Positions 40,441 to 48,434 of a DNA stretch of 64,000 nucleotides are shown one piece after another (position 1 is the stretch's first letter; every line of letters begins with the position of its first letter). Position numbers and translations under genes: made by a program. Origin of the DNA: Hymenobacter caeli (GTDB lineage: Bacteria; Bacteroidota; Bacteroidia; Cytophagales; Hymenobacteraceae); assembly GCF_013294115.1 (NCBI RefSeq), contig NZ_JABSNP010000018.1, positions 1 through 64,000 of the forward strand, written 5' to 3'. The notes beneath the pieces are model-generated. The model was not told where the DNA came from. It worked only from the letters and a program-made list of their open reading frames with translations, and searched no databases.

Positions 40441-41373
40441 CTACCCCACCCCGCCGGCCAGGGCCATGCTCAGCACCCCCGCCAGCATGATGCCTTTGCA
40501 CCAAGTGCTGAGCTGGCGGAAGTGGCGGCGGCGGTCGGCCAGCGCCAGCAGGCGGGCCAGCGCCGCCAGCGGCAGCAGCACCAAGGCCCCCAGCCACGCG
40601 GCCAGCGGCCAGGGCCCGTGCGCCGCCAACCAGGCCACCGCCCCGCCCGTGAGCACCGCCAGGCAAGCCAGGAAAAACCCCGCCACCCACTTGGTGCGGG
40701 CCACGCCCAGCACCAGCGGCAGGGTGTGGCAGTCGTGCTGGGCGTCGCCGCGCATGTCCTCCACGTCCTTCACGATTTCGCGCACCACCGTGAGCAGGAA
40801 CGCCGCCAGCGCGTAGCGCCACACCACCGGGTTGCCGGTGCGCAGCTGCAACTCTGGCAGCAGCACCAGCGCCGCCGTGAGGGCCCCGATGCTGACGTTG
40901 CCCACCAGCGCCACCCGCTTGAAGCGGGCCGAGTAGCCCCACAGCAGCAGCGCCGCCCCCAGCGTGACGCCCCCCAGCAGCGGCGACAGGTACGCGGCCA
41001 GCGCCACGCCCGCCCCGCTCAGCACCAGGTGGGCCAGCATGGCGCTGCGCCGCCGCACCACGCGCCCCACCACCAGCCGGTCGGGCCGGTTGATGGCGTC
41101 GATTTTCACGTCGTAGTAGTCGTTGATGATGTAGCCGGCCGCCGCCACCAGCAGGGCGCTGAGCACCAGCAGGCCGAAGCGGGGGGCCAGCAGGGCCCCC
41201 ACCTGCCCCGGCAGCAGCAGGCCCGCCCGCACCAGCGCCAGGCTCAGGAGCATGATGAGCAGGTTGGGCCAGCGCACCAGGCCGGCCAGCAAGCGGCCCC
41301 GCGCCGCGCCCGGGGCCCCGCAGGGGCCCGGGGGCCCGGTGGGCGGCAGCGCAGAAAACGGGGCGGCGGGCAT
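40441..41373 (-). CDS. UbiA-family prenyltransferase (geranylgeranylglycerol-phosphate geranylgeranyltransferase-like)
   Basis: The 310-residue membrane protein has about eight helices and the two aspartate motifs of the UbiA family: NDYYDVKIDAINRPDRLVVG and, later, REIVKDVEDMRGDAQHDC. These bind the prenyl diphosphate through magnesium. In Bacteroidota this subgroup is usually annotated as a GGGP-type geranylgeranyltransferase, but the true acceptor here is not known; menaquinone or other quinone/haem prenylation is an alternative. ATG 41373 (MPAAPFSALPP) is used. Confidence 0.88.
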   Translation of the reverse strand: MPAAPFSALPPTGPPGPCGAPGAARGRLLAGLVRWPNLLIMLLSLALVRAGLLLPGQVGALLAPRFGLLVLSALLVAAAGYIINDYYDVKIDAINRPDRLVVGRVVRRRSAMLAHLVLSGAGVALAAYLSPLLGGVTLGAALLLWGYSARFKRVALVGNVSIGALTAALVLLPELQLRTGNPVVWRYALAAFLLTVVREIVKDVEDMRGDAQHDCHTLPLVLGVARTKWVAGFFLACLAVLTGGAVAWLAAHGPWPLAAWLGALVLLPLAALARLLALADRRRHFRQLSTWCKGIMLAGVLSMALAGGVG

Positions 41374-41477
41374 GGCGGAGCGGCGTGTGCCGCAAAGGTG
41401 GGGCCCAGCCCCGGCCCCGGCCGCCAAACGCATCTAAACGCAGCAAAGGCTTCGCGGCGGTGCCGGGAAGCCTTTGC

Positions 41478-41503
41478 AAAAAAACGCCCCCGCAGGGCGG
41501 GGC
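41478..41503 (-). terminator. Terminator of the cold-shock gene
   Basis: On the minus strand CCCCGC-CCT-GCGGGG is followed by a short GCG and seven T (plus-strand A run at 41478-41484), directly after the cold-shock stop codon. Confidence 0.75.
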
Positions 41504-41510
41504 ACGAAAA

Positions 41511-41705
41511 TCAGATTTTGCGCACGTTCACGGCGTTCACGCCCTTGCGGCCCTCCTGGGTTTCGAACTCCACCCGGTCGTTTTGCTGAATCTGGCCCCC
41601 GTTGAGGCCGGTCACGTGCACGAAGAAATCTTCGCGGGTGGCTTCGTCGGTGATGAAACCGTACCCCTTTTCCTCGTTAAAAAACTTTACGGTCCCGGTG
41701 TGCAT
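41511..41705 (-). CDS. Cold-shock domain protein (CspA family)
   Basis: The 64-residue protein is a single OB-fold cold-shock domain with both nucleic-acid binding motifs intact: GTVKFFNEEKGYGFITDE (RNP1 KGYGFI) and DFFVHVTGL (RNP2). It binds single-stranded RNA or DNA, acting as an RNA chaperone. Length is normal for CspA. It is a single-gene unit with its own terminator. Several csp paralogues usually exist in these genomes, so no numbered symbol is given. Confidence 0.95.
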   Translation of the reverse strand: MHTGTVKFFNEEKGYGFITDEATREDFFVHVTGLNGGQIQQNDRVEFETQEGRKGVNAVNVRKI

Positions 41706-41844
41706 CGCAATAAAAGAAAATGTGGAAAGGGCCTAAACAGGCGGCCGGATTGCCTCGCCCCACCAACGCAGCCGGGCACCCCCGCACATACGGCGGGGCC
41801 GGGCGGCGGGTTGAGCCGCCCGGCCCCGGCCCGGCATTTTGCCT

Positions 41845-42081
41845 TTATTGGTTATCCCGCCACTCGTACACCCACTTGGCCTGGATTTGCTCGAGGTGGC
41901 CCTCGGTGGCCTGCTCGCGGGTGCCGGCGAAGTTGGGCAGCGTCAGCACCCAGTCAATCAGGTCGGTGAAGCGGATGCGGTAGATGCGGGCCTCTGGGAA
42001 GTCGTTGCCAAATTTCTCGTACAGCGCCATGGCCACGTCCTCGTGGTCGGCCCACTGGATGGGGGGTTCGAAGTGATTCAT
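41845..42081 (-). CDS. iscX: Fe-S cluster assembly regulator IscX
   Basis: The 78-residue protein has the family features: IQWADHEDVAMALYEKFG, a FTDLIDWVLTLPNFAG helix and the C-terminal EGHLEQIQAKWVYEW. IscX (YfhJ) binds IscS and iron and modulates cluster assembly. It lies about 120 bases downstream of a 2Fe-2S ferredoxin of the ISC type on the same strand, the usual fdx-iscX order, with an inverted repeat array between them. Confidence 0.9.
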   Translation of the reverse strand: MNHFEPPIQWADHEDVAMALYEKFGNDFPEARIYRIRFTDLIDWVLTLPNFAGTREQATEGHLEQIQAKWVYEWRDNQ

Positions 42082-42086
42082 CTTTT

Positions 42087-42193
42087 GTTAGTTACGAGTT
42101 AAAAGCTATGGGTTATGAGTTGGTGACTGGCGGAGAAGTACCGGGCTGGGGCCCGGCGAGCAACTCATAACCCATAACTTATAACCCATAACC
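42087..42193. repeat. Inverted arrays of CTCATAACCCATAAC between fdx and iscX
   Basis: TATGGGTTATGAGTTG (42107-42122) is an exact inverted copy of CAACTCATAACCCATA (42161-42176), with further half units on both sides. It occupies the whole gap and ends nine bases from the ferredoxin stop. Confidence 0.75.
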
Positions 42194-42201
42194 GGCGCGG
42201 C

Positions 42202-42531
42202 CTAGTGCCCCAGGAAGTGCTGCACGGGAATGGTGACGGTGAGCTGCGTGCCAGCCTCCACCACGCACTGGCAGGCCAGGCGCGAGGTAATGCGCGGGTT
42301 CTCGGCGCGGTCGATGAAGTCCTCTTCCTTGTCGCTGATTTCGGGCAGCGCGTCGCCGCCTTTGTCCACGTACACGTGGCAGGTGCTGCACCCGCACACC
42401 CCGCCGCAATTGTGCTGGAGCTGGATGGCGTTGTTCAGGGCCACGTCGAGCACCGATTCGCCGGCGGCCGCCACGTGGGTTTGGGCCGGCTGGCCGTCCT
42501 GAAACTGGAACGTAATGGTAGTGGCGGGCAC
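42202..42531 (-). CDS. fdx: 2Fe-2S ferredoxin of the ISC/adrenodoxin type
   Basis: The 109-residue protein has the adrenodoxin-like cluster pattern C42-x5-C48-x2-C51 and C87 (HNCGGVCGCSTC ... RLACQC), with an extra cysteine at 46 and 89. It transfers electrons for Fe-S cluster assembly by IscU. The gene pairs with iscX downstream. Its upstream neighbour is an unrelated Rossmann protein. The start at ATG 42531 follows a normal length for Fdx. Confidence 0.93.
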   Translation of the reverse strand: MPATTITFQFQDGQPAQTHVAAAGESVLDVALNNAIQLQHNCGGVCGCSTCHVYVDKGGDALPEISDKEEDFIDRAENPRITSRLACQCVVEAGTQLTVTIPVQHFLGH

Positions 42532-42696
42532 GAAGCTGGTTTCTTAGGTAAATGATGGCTGCCCGATGGGCAAGCGCCTAGGGCTCAACCACCCGACCCC
42601 CGCGAGGGTTGGCCGGCGGCCCCGAAATTTTGTGCGGGCCAGGGCCCCAACGCGGCCGCAAAGGTAGCCCCGCCCGCCCCGGCATCAAAGCCGCCG

Positions 42697-43542
42697 CTAG
42701 CCAGCGGCCGGGCCCGCTTCCGCCAGCAGCTCGGCCTGGATGCTGGCCGTGAGCGAGTTATACACCCCGAGCCAGGCCGAGTGCGCGGCCAGCGCGGCCC
42801 GGTGGGCAGCCAGCGTGGGCGCGTCGCGGCGGGCCGCGGGCCCCGTTTGCACCCCGAAGGGCGAGCCGGCGGCCAGGGCCTTGGCCACGGTTTCGCGCAC
42901 GAGCGGGGCCAGCAGCGCGGCGGGCAGGCCAGCTTCGGCCAGCAACGCGTCGGCAATGCCCAGCACGTGGTTGGTGAAGTTGTTGGCGAACACGGCCGCC
43001 ACGTGCAGCCGCAGCCGGTCGGCCGAGGCCAGGCGGCGCACGTCGGCGCTGAGGCTGCGGGCCAGGGCCAGCAGCAGGGTTTCGGTGGCAGCGTCGGCGG
43101 CTTCCACGCACAGCGGCACGGCGGCCCAGTCCACGGCCCGGCCCGGGCTGAAGGTCTGGAGCGGGTAGAGCACCCCGCCCCGCACGGCCGGCCGCGCCGC
43201 AAAAACCGCCAGCGGCAGGGCCCCGGCCAGGTGGGCCACCACGGCCCCGGCCGGCCAGGCCACGGCCGCCAGCAGCGGAGCCACGGCCGCGTCGGGCACG
43301 GCCAGCAGGTAGGCGTCGGCCGGGGGCAGAGCGGCCAGGTCCGTCAGCACGGGCGTGCCGGGCAGCTGGGCGGCCAGGGCGGCGGCCGTGGCCGGCTGGC
43401 GGCTCCACACGAACACCACCGCGTGGCCGGCCGCCACCAGCGCCGGGCCCAGCTGCCCGGCCACGCGCCCGGCCCCGAACAGGCCGATGCGCAGCGGAGC
43501 GGGTCGGGGCCGGGCGGGGTCGGTAACAAGTTCTGGGGCCAT
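42697..43542 (-). CDS. Rossmann-like and DUF2520 domain protein
   Basis: The 281-residue protein has an N-terminal dinucleotide-binding fold (RIGLFGAGRVAGQLG, with VVFVWSRQ next strand) and a C-terminal helical DUF2520 domain (LRLHVAAVFANNFTNHVLGIADALLAEAGLP). It resembles 6-phosphogluconate/pyrroline-5-carboxylate reductase relatives; the LHVAAVF.NNF motif is the conserved DUF2520 helix. The substrate is not known. It lies upstream of the ISC ferredoxin but 165 bases away, so operon membership is unclear. Confidence 0.85.
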   Translation of the reverse strand: MAPELVTDPARPRPAPLRIGLFGAGRVAGQLGPALVAAGHAVVFVWSRQPATAAALAAQLPGTPVLTDLAALPPADAYLLAVPDAAVAPLLAAVAWPAGAVVAHLAGALPLAVFAARPAVRGGVLYPLQTFSPGRAVDWAAVPLCVEAADAATETLLLALARSLSADVRRLASADRLRLHVAAVFANNFTNHVLGIADALLAEAGLPAALLAPLVRETVAKALAAGSPFGVQTGPAARRDAPTLAAHRAALAAHSAWLGVYNSLTASIQAELLAEAGPAAG

Positions 43543-43567
43543 GCGCTACTTAAATAAAAACGGTCAA

Positions 43568-43711
43568 ATACCGGGGTGGTCCGGCGACTTTTTCCGTCTC
43601 GGGCCACGCTTACTTTAAACGGAGCCGCTGCCCAGAGCTATCTGGCCAATGCCAACCGTTCAACGCCAGAGTGGCCCGACGACAAAAAAAGTCGCCGGAC
43701 CACCCCGGTAT
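43568..43711. repeat. 144-base inverted-repeat element
   Basis: Perfect 26-base arms (43568-43593 and 43686-43711; ATACCGGGGTGGTCCGGC... and its complement) enclose 92 non-coding bases. The arm core also occurs at 19937-19958 with one change. It lies between the DUF2520 gene and ccmF and could be a MITE-like or REP-like unit. Confidence 0.8.
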
Positions 43712-43730
43712 CTGTTACCAAAACCAACCT

Positions 43731-46319
43731 TTACGCTACTGGCTCCAGGCGGGCGCGGGGCTCAGCTACGGGGCCAACTTCTGGGCCCGCGTTGCGCCGG
43801 GTGTTGCGCTGGCGCAGGCTCAGGCCGAAGCCCAGGGCCATGAGCAGCGTGCCGCTCCAGAGCAGGTTGATGAACGGCTTCTGCATGGCCTTCAGGATAA
43901 TGTAGTCCTTCTGGGCGGTGCTCACGCCGAAGGTGAACTTGCCCTTTTGCGGGTCGATGGTGTTCAGGCTGAGGCGGATGCCGAGGTCGTCTACCTCGTC
44001 GGGCACGCGGCCCACCAGGCGGTTGCGCACCACAAACAGCGGGTGGACGTGGTACTGCCGCTGCTCGCCGTACACCACCATGTCGGCTTGCAAGGCCAGG
44101 TCGCCTTTTTGCAGGCCCAGGCCCACCGTTTCCTTGGCCGGCTCGATGGCACGGAACACGGCGAAGTAGTCGTTCAGGAAAATGGTGTCGCCCACGCTCA
44201 GCACGTGCTCCTTGGGCTCGCTCCACTGCTTGTCCTTGCGCGTGTCGGGGGCCCCGCTGATGTGGGTGTAGATGTCGTGGTCCCAGAAGTGCTTGATGTC
44301 GGGCGAGGCCAGGATGCCGCCCCCGCCCATCTGCTCGTTCACCTGGGCACGGGGGTAGAGCGTGAACCGCTCACCCGAGGCCTTGTTGGTGTAATCGACG
44401 CGGTAGTAGGTGTTTTCGGGTATAACCGTCACCGTGTCGCCCATCTTGTAGTACAGCTTGCCGCCCACCTTGATGTCGGCGCGGGCCAGGGTCTTGTAGT
44501 CGTCGTCGGTGCGGAAGAGCACTTGCTTGTTCACGTAGCCGGGCACGCCGGGCACCTCGAAGTACTGGCCGGCGTAGGTGAGCTGGTAGCCGTGCATGGG
44601 CGCGGCCTCGTTGCGGTACAGCAGCACGTTGTCGCGGTTGATGTCTTCCGAAAACTCGCGCGAGTAGAGCAGACCCGACACGTTGCGCGAGATGATGGCC
44701 GAGTAGCCCGACGAGGCCAGCACGCCCAGCAGCATCAGGGCCACGCCGAGGTGGGCCAGGGCCCCGCCCGAGAGCGTGATGCCGCGCCGCGCCAGCGTGA
44801 ACAGGGCCCCCAGGTTGGCCAGCACCCCGAAGAGCCCGGCCAGGAACAGCGCCACGAAGGGCGGCGAAATCGTGAGGCCGTTGTAGCGCACCAGCAGCAC
44901 CGCCAGGGCCGTGCCCAGCAGCGCCAGCAGCACGGACGGCGTGAGGGCGTTGAGCAGGGTTTCCTTGTCGTTGCGCTGCCACCACATCACCTGGCCCAGG
45001 CCCGAGAGCACCCCAATGCCCACGCCCATCCACAGTTGCAGCTTGGAGTAGTGGGCCACCTGGTCGGCGGGCAGGGCCACGTTGGTTTTGATGCCGACAA
45101 AGCCCATGAAGGCGTTGTACACCGGAATGCTGGTTGTGAACAGCACCTGGAACGCGCCCAGGCACAGCACCGTGGTGCCCACGAACACCCACAGCTCGGG
45201 GCTGTACATGGTCAGCTCTTTCTCCGACACCGGAATGTCCTTCCAGCGCCAGACCAGCAGGCCCACGGCCAGCACCGTGAAGAAACCCAGGTAGATGAGC
45301 AGCTGCCCCGAGAGGCCCAAATCAGTAAACGAGTGCACCGAGGCGTTGCCCAGCACCCCGCTCCGGGTGAGGAACGTGGCGTAGAGCACCAAAATAAACG
45401 TGGTGATGACCAGCGCGTAGGCCGTGCGCAGGCCGGTGCGGCGGCGCTGCCACAGCACCAGGCCGTGCAGGCCCGCCACCAGCACCAGCCACGGAATGTA
45501 CACGGCGTTTTCCACCGGGTCCCAGTTCCAGTAGCCGCCGAAGTTGAGGGTTTCGTAGGCCCAGTAGGCCCCCATCACCACGCCCACGCCCAGCACGCCG
45601 CCGCCCACCAGGGCCCACGGAATGGCGGGCTTCACCCAGGCCGTCAGCTCCTTTTTCCAGAGCGCGGCGATGGCGAAGGCGAACGGCACCAGCGTGAGGG
45701 CGAAGCCCAGGAACAGCGTGGGCGGGTGAATCACCATCCAGTAGTTCTGGAGCAGGGCGTTGAGGCCGGTGCCGTCCTTGGGCACGAAGTTGGGGTTGGT
45801 TTTCCACACCGGCAGGTCGGTGAGGAACTCGCGCAGCAGCATGAACGGCGAGGAGCCGATTTTCAGGCCCCCGGCCACCACGCCCACAATCATGCTCACC
45901 AGAAAGGCCTGCACCGCGCTGAACACGGCCAGCACCGGCGCTTCCCACCGCTTGTTGAACACCATCACGCCCACACCCAGCAGCACCTGCCAGAATATCC
46001 AGAGCAGGAAGCTGCCCTCCTGCCCGGCCCAGAAGCACGATATCATGTACTTGATGGGCAGGTGGTTGGAGCTGTGGCTCCAAGCGTAATAATACTCGTA
46101 GCGGTGGTGGTAGATGATGTCGAACAGGCAGCCCACCACGGCCAGCACGGCCGCGCCGTGCACGAAAAACGCGCCCCGGCCCAGCCGCTGCCAGCTGGCG
46201 TCCACGTCGCCCAGGGCCCGGCCCCGCGTCGCCTGGAAGTAGGCGTAGGCCGCCACAATTGCCGCCACAAACGCCACGATAACGCTCAGGTGGCCAATGT
46301 CTCCAACTAGTAAGTTCAT
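43731..46319 (-). CDS. ccmF: Cytochrome c maturation protein CcmF (haem lyase)
   Basis: The 862-residue membrane protein, about 15 helices, carries the WWD-type haem motif as GGYWNWDPVENAVYIPWL, and HPP in VIHPPTLFLGFAL, plus DLGLSGQ. It is the CcmF member of the CcmC/CcsA haem-handling family and attaches haem to apocytochrome CXXCH sites at the periplasmic face. The C-terminal about 250 residues form a large periplasmic domain (VTVIPENTYYRVDY.., VLSVGDTIFLNDYFAVFRAIEP) before a last helix. It ends the minus-strand ccm operon. ATG 46319 is used over a TTG seven codons upstream. Confidence 0.94.
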   Translation of the reverse strand: MNLLVGDIGHLSVIVAFVAAIVAAYAYFQATRGRALGDVDASWQRLGRGAFFVHGAAVLAVVGCLFDIIYHHRYEYYYAWSHSSNHLPIKYMISCFWAGQEGSFLLWIFWQVLLGVGVMVFNKRWEAPVLAVFSAVQAFLVSMIVGVVAGGLKIGSSPFMLLREFLTDLPVWKTNPNFVPKDGTGLNALLQNYWMVIHPPTLFLGFALTLVPFAFAIAALWKKELTAWVKPAIPWALVGGGVLGVGVVMGAYWAYETLNFGGYWNWDPVENAVYIPWLVLVAGLHGLVLWQRRRTGLRTAYALVITTFILVLYATFLTRSGVLGNASVHSFTDLGLSGQLLIYLGFFTVLAVGLLVWRWKDIPVSEKELTMYSPELWVFVGTTVLCLGAFQVLFTTSIPVYNAFMGFVGIKTNVALPADQVAHYSKLQLWMGVGIGVLSGLGQVMWWQRNDKETLLNALTPSVLLALLGTALAVLLVRYNGLTISPPFVALFLAGLFGVLANLGALFTLARRGITLSGGALAHLGVALMLLGVLASSGYSAIISRNVSGLLYSREFSEDINRDNVLLYRNEAAPMHGYQLTYAGQYFEVPGVPGYVNKQVLFRTDDDYKTLARADIKVGGKLYYKMGDTVTVIPENTYYRVDYTNKASGERFTLYPRAQVNEQMGGGGILASPDIKHFWDHDIYTHISGAPDTRKDKQWSEPKEHVLSVGDTIFLNDYFAVFRAIEPAKETVGLGLQKGDLALQADMVVYGEQRQYHVHPLFVVRNRLVGRVPDEVDDLGIRLSLNTIDPQKGKFTFGVSTAQKDYIILKAMQKPFINLLWSGTLLMALGFGLSLRQRNTRRNAGPEVGPVAEPRARLEPVA

Positions 46320-46342
46320 ATAAATCAGAATATCGGGCAAAT

Positions 46343-47518
46343 TTACGGCGCGGCCACCGGCGGCACATCAAACAGCAAACGGTCGGTAGAAAACCGGCCG
46401 CGCAGCGGGTGGCAGACAATTTCAACGGCCACCTTGCGGACGCCCGCCGCCTGCCACTGGGATATATCTACCCAACCCATTTTCGGGGCGTTTGGTTGGT
46501 TTACCAGCTGCTTATTTAGCAGCACCCGGCCACTCACCGCATCGGTTACCAGCACCGACAAACTGGCCCGGCGCGGGTACTTGCCCAAGGGCAGCTCCAG
46601 GTGCGGCTCGGTGGGCAGGGGCCCCAGCAGGGGGTTGAGCTGGCTGTAGGCCACCCAAAACTGCTTGAGCAAAACCGGGGTGGCCAGCCCGTTGGGCGCG
46701 GCATCGGCCACTACCTGGTATAAATAGTAGCCCGGCCGGGGCAGCGTATCGGCCACGGCGTAGGCGGCGGGGCGGCCGCCGTAGCTGTTGCGCGTCACCG
46801 GCACGCGGTGGCGCTCGGCGCTACGGAACTCGTGCTGCTCGCGGCGCAGCACCCGGCAGCGCGGGGCCCCGGCCAGCGAGTCGGGCAAGGCCCAGGCCAC
46901 CTGCACCACGCGGCTGGTGCCGGGCAGGGCCCCGGCCAGCGAGGCGGGCGGCGGCACGGCGGGCACGCCCACCGCCCGGCCGCTCACTTGCAAGGTAAAC
47001 TGGCAGAAATCTTTCAGGTAGCCGTCCACGTCCAGTAGGTAGGGCTGGCCGGCCTGCAGGTTTTCCAGGGCCACGAATACGTCGTCCTGGGTGCCGAGCG
47101 AGGTGCAGCTAAGCACCTGGTACGTAGCCGGCTGGCACGGCTGGCCGCTGAGCACCACCAGCTGCACCCCGCGCACGTCGCGGCACCGCTGCCCGCCGAT
47201 GTTCACGAAGTAGCGCCCCGCCGCGGCCGGCGTAAACTCAAACCACTGGTCGTTGTGGTACTGAATGCACTGTCCCGTTAGGCGCTCGTCCACGCAGCTG
47301 CGCTGCACGGTGCAGCCCGTGGTGTTGGAGGTGATGGTTTCATTCAGCTTCAGTACCCGGCGATTCTCGATGTTGTCGTTGGCCACCTGGGCCCAACCAT
47401 TCGAACTAGAACACAGCGCCGTGATGAGCAAAAAAACCAGCCGTTTCAGGGCCCGGTGCCGGTGGCAAGGGAGCCCGAAACGGCTGAACGATTTTCCCGG
47501 GCGGGGGCGCGTGCCCAC
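46343..47518 (-). CDS. Unknown secreted protein embedded in the ccm operon
   Basis: The 391-residue product begins at a GTG at 47518, three bases from the ccmE stop. A long basic n-region precedes the signal core RLVFLLITALCSSSNGWAQ. Residues about 50-180 form a beta domain with nine or so cysteines (TTGCTVQRSCVDE, GQCIQYHNDQWFEFTP, GQRCRDVRG, GQPCQPATYQVLSCTSLG, LKDFCQF) resembling a pre-peptidase-type beta sandwich. A fibronectin-like region and a last domain follow. No CXXCH haem site is seen. It has no assigned family that I recognise. Its place between ccmE and ccmF on the same strand suggests a role in cytochrome assembly, but that is inference. Confidence 0.7.
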   Translation of the reverse strand: MGTRPRPGKSFSRFGLPCHRHRALKRLVFLLITALCSSSNGWAQVANDNIENRRVLKLNETITSNTTGCTVQRSCVDERLTGQCIQYHNDQWFEFTPAAAGRYFVNIGGQRCRDVRGVQLVVLSGQPCQPATYQVLSCTSLGTQDDVFVALENLQAGQPYLLDVDGYLKDFCQFTLQVSGRAVGVPAVPPPASLAGALPGTSRVVQVAWALPDSLAGAPRCRVLRREQHEFRSAERHRVPVTRNSYGGRPAAYAVADTLPRPGYYLYQVVADAAPNGLATPVLLKQFWVAYSQLNPLLGPLPTEPHLELPLGKYPRRASLSVLVTDAVSGRVLLNKQLVNQPNAPKMGWVDISQWQAAGVRKVAVEIVCHPLRGRFSTDRLLFDVPPVAAP

Positions 47519-47520
47519 CG

Positions 47521-47949
47521 CTACTTGGCGGCTACCTCAGTGCCTTTCAGGTCTTTCTTCACGTATTTGCTCGGGCACTTCAGCAGGATGTTGTCGGCCA
47601 TGAACACGCCGCTGCGCATGGCCCCGGTGATGACGACCTGCTCGGAGGTTTCAAAATCCTGGGGCTTGGGGTTGTTGTACACCACGCGCTGGGCCACGTG
47701 TGTGGAGTCCACGAGGGTGAAGGCGAAGTAGTTGGGGTCCACCATCGGGTCGTATTGCAGGCCCACGGGGTGGTTCTGGGCGTCGCGGGGCAGGCGGCCC
47801 ACCACGTGCACCTTGGTGGCGTTGCCCTCGGCGGCCCGCTGCCGGGCTTCGCCAAACAGCACGTACACGCTGGCATCGGCCGTAGTGCTGAGGATGATGC
47901 CGGCCGCGACGGCGATGATGGCGATAACGAAAATATGAGTCCTCTTCAT
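47521..47949 (-). CDS. ccmE: Haem chaperone CcmE, CxxxY type
   Basis: The 142-residue protein has an N-terminal anchor (IFVIAIIAVAAGIILST) and the OB-fold: VHVVGRL, FAFTLVDSTHVAQRVVYNNPKPQDFE, VVITGAMRSGVFMADNILLKCPSKY. The haem-binding histidine of the classical HxxxY motif is replaced by C125 (C-P-S-K-Y129), the CxxxY form described in some archaea and sulfate reducers. It receives haem from CcmC and hands it to CcmF. ATG 47949 is used; it is adjacent to an inverted repeat that makes up its leader. Confidence 0.93.
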   Translation of the reverse strand: MKRTHIFVIAIIAVAAGIILSTTADASVYVLFGEARQRAAEGNATKVHVVGRLPRDAQNHPVGLQYDPMVDPNYFAFTLVDSTHVAQRVVYNNPKPQDFETSEQVVITGAMRSGVFMADNILLKCPSKYVKKDLKGTEVAAK

Positions 47950-47950
47950 G

Positions 47951-48197
47951 ACCACAGATTTAACGGATTTCTAACGGATTCAACAGGTTTTTTGGGGTTC
48001 CGCCGCTGGGTTATCGGGTCAGGCGGCGGGCCAAGGAAAAGGTAGCAAAATTAGCGGAGCGACGAATCATAACAGAAATAACCAGGAAAAGGTAACGGCC
48101 GGCAGGAGAAAAATCTACCCGACCTGCTTAATTCAAAAGCCGCGGCGGAACCCCAAAAAATCCGTTAAATCCGTTAGAAATCCGTTAAATCTGTGGT
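47951..48197. repeat. 247-base inverted-repeat element between ccmD and ccmE
   Basis: Fifty-six-base arms (47951-48006 and 48142-48197) are complementary with three mismatches. The arm end is ACCACAGATTTAACGG. The right arm encodes the last residues and stop of ccmD, and the left arm abuts the ccmE start codon. The interior (about 135 bases) is non-coding. Confidence 0.85.
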
Positions 48198-48434
48198 CCT
48201 TTTCTCCAGGCGGCCCACCTTGCGGTCGAGGGCGATGAGGTAAACCAGAAGGCCGGCGATGATGACGACGACGGCGGCCACCACCACGTAGATTTTGCCG
48301 CTGGCCCGCAGGTCGTCGGCCATCGCGGGGGCGTCGGGGCCGGGGGCCTGCGCCCAGGCGTGGGCGGCGGTGCCCAGCACGAGCTGCAACCCAAAGCAGG
48401 CCGCTAGGAAGTACCGAAAAAGCTTATTGGTCAT
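48174..48434 (-). CDS. ccmD: CcmD family protein
   Basis: The 86-residue protein has a cleavable-looking N-terminal segment (YFLAACFGLQLVLGTAAHAWAQ) then ADDLRASGKIYVVVAAVVVIIAGLLVYLIALDRKVGRLEK, the single helix and basic tail of Bacteroidota CcmD. CcmD assists release of haem-loaded CcmE from CcmABC. Its start overlaps the ccmC end by 11 bases. The last seven residues (TTDLTDF) and the stop are supplied by an inverted repeat, so the native C-terminus probably ended at or after RLEKR. Confidence 0.82.
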   Translation of the reverse strand: MTNKLFRYFLAACFGLQLVLGTAAHAWAQAPGPDAPAMADDLRASGKIYVVVAAVVVIIAGLLVYLIALDRKVGRLEKRTTDLTDF

